DNA of 34,494 bases from Thiobacillus denitrificans (lineage in GTDB: Bacteria; Pseudomonadota; Gammaproteobacteria; Burkholderiales; Thiobacillaceae), in the NCBI GenBank assembly GCA_002424845.1, contig DILD01000071.1, positions 22,312 to 56,805 on the forward strand, given 5' to 3'. Shown piece by piece: positions 34,127 to 34,494 of the stretch. Position 1 is the first letter of the stretch. Each line of letters opens with the position of its first letter. The notes below the pieces were generated by a model that was given only the letters and a program-made list of their open reading frames with translations, was not told where the DNA came from and searched no databases. The position numbers and the translations under genes were made by a program.

Positions 34127-34494
34127 TCAATAGCGGTAATGCTCGGCCTTGTACGGACCGGTCTTGGGCACGCCGATGTAGCCGGCCTGCTGGTCGGTCA
34201 GTTCGGACAGCTGGGCGTTGAGCTTCTTCAGCTGCAGGCGCGCGACCTTCTCGTCGAGATGCTTGGGCAGGGTGTAGACGCCGACCGGGTACTTGCCGGA
34301 GTCGCGCTCCTGCCACAACTCGATCTGGGCGATGGTCTGGTTGGCGAACGAGGACGACATCACATAGCTGGGATGGCCGGTGCCGCAGCCAAGGTTCACC
34401 AGGCGGCCTTTGGCCAGGAGAATGATGCGCTTGCCGTCCGGGAAGATCACGTGATCGACCTGCGGCTTGATCTCTTCCCACTGGTACTTCTCGA
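34127..34494 (-). CDS. ahcY: Adenosylhomocysteinase (C-terminal part; 5' end outside window)
   Basis: NAD-dependent hydrolysis of S-adenosylhomocysteine to homocysteine and adenosine. Only the last about 121 residues are visible. They contain FPDGKRIILLAKGRLVNLGC, GHPSYVMSSSFANQTIAQIE and the C-terminal KTGPYKAEHYRY, whose Lys and Tyr belong to the NAD-binding end of the partner subunit. The frame is open to the right edge. It leads into the small membrane protein and metF. Confidence 0.96.
   Translation of the reverse strand, partial: EKYQWEEIKPQVDHVIFPDGKRIILLAKGRLVNLGCGTGHPSYVMSSSFANQTIAQIELWQERDSGKYPVGVYTLPKHLDEKVARLQLKKLNAQLSELTDQQAGYIGVPKTGPYKAEHYRY

Overview
The window looks like chromosomal DNA of a GC-rich, sulfur-oxidising betaproteobacterium of the Thiobacillus / Sulfuricella type. 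Support comes from an oxidative-type dsr operon that includes dsrE, dsrF, dsrH and dsrL, betaproteobacterial housekeeping neighbourhoods (glnA with ntrBC, hemA-prfA-prmC-grxD, ahcY-metF), and compact, ATGA-coupled gene order. The genus is inference.

Layout. (1) Positions 1-8207, minus strand: the reverse dissimilatory sulfite reductase operon in the order dsrA-B-E-F-H-C-M-K-L. dsrL is cut by the left edge. Stem-loops lie between dsrA/dsrB, dsrB/dsrE and dsrC/dsrM. DsrEFH and DsrC carry sulfane sulfur to siroheme DsrAB; DsrMK and DsrL link the chemistry to the membrane and to NAD(P)H. (2) Positions 8208-8585: divergent control region with two similar dyad-like elements 25 bp apart. (3) Positions 8586-12310, plus strand: a compact accessory cluster made of a 73-aa unknown, an orphan Cas6/Cmx6-like RNA endonuclease homologue, a DsrC paralogue without the C-terminal cysteine, a 101-bp inverted-repeat element, a two-domain rhodanese, a 206-aa unknown and a TauD-like dioxygenase. 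No CRISPR array or other cas gene is visible. This is the most unusual part of the window and could be an uncharacterised sulfur/RNA system. (4) Positions 12457-14722: LysR regulator, a divergent DUF4395 membrane protein and a methyltransferase. (5) Positions 14854-18453: hemA, prfA, prmC and the monothiol glutaredoxin grxD, ended by a terminator shared with ntrC. (6) Positions 18521-23198, minus strand: ntrC, ntrB, a DUF4124 protein and glnA. glnA has a sigma-54 promoter and two NtrC sites upstream. (7) Positions 23489-25501, plus strand: single-domain rhodanese, aroE, mtgA. (8) Positions 25516-27441, minus strand: a PAS-GGDEF diguanylate cyclase whose PAS domain resembles the haem-PAS of FixL. 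(9) Positions 27722-32846, plus strand: mgtE-msbA-ttcA-like, coupled by overlapping stop/start codons, then a class V aminotransferase. (10) Positions 32913-34494, minus strand: metF, a small holin-like membrane protein and the 3' part of ahcY, a methyl-cycle group.

Most of the window is well-known biology. The observations most worth checking are the Cas6-like/DsrC-like/rhodanese cluster, the repeat element that directly abuts the rhodanese start codon, the paired elements upstream of dsrA, the NtrC/sigma-54 control region shared by glnA and a rhodanese, and the probable oxygen-sensing diguanylate cyclase.
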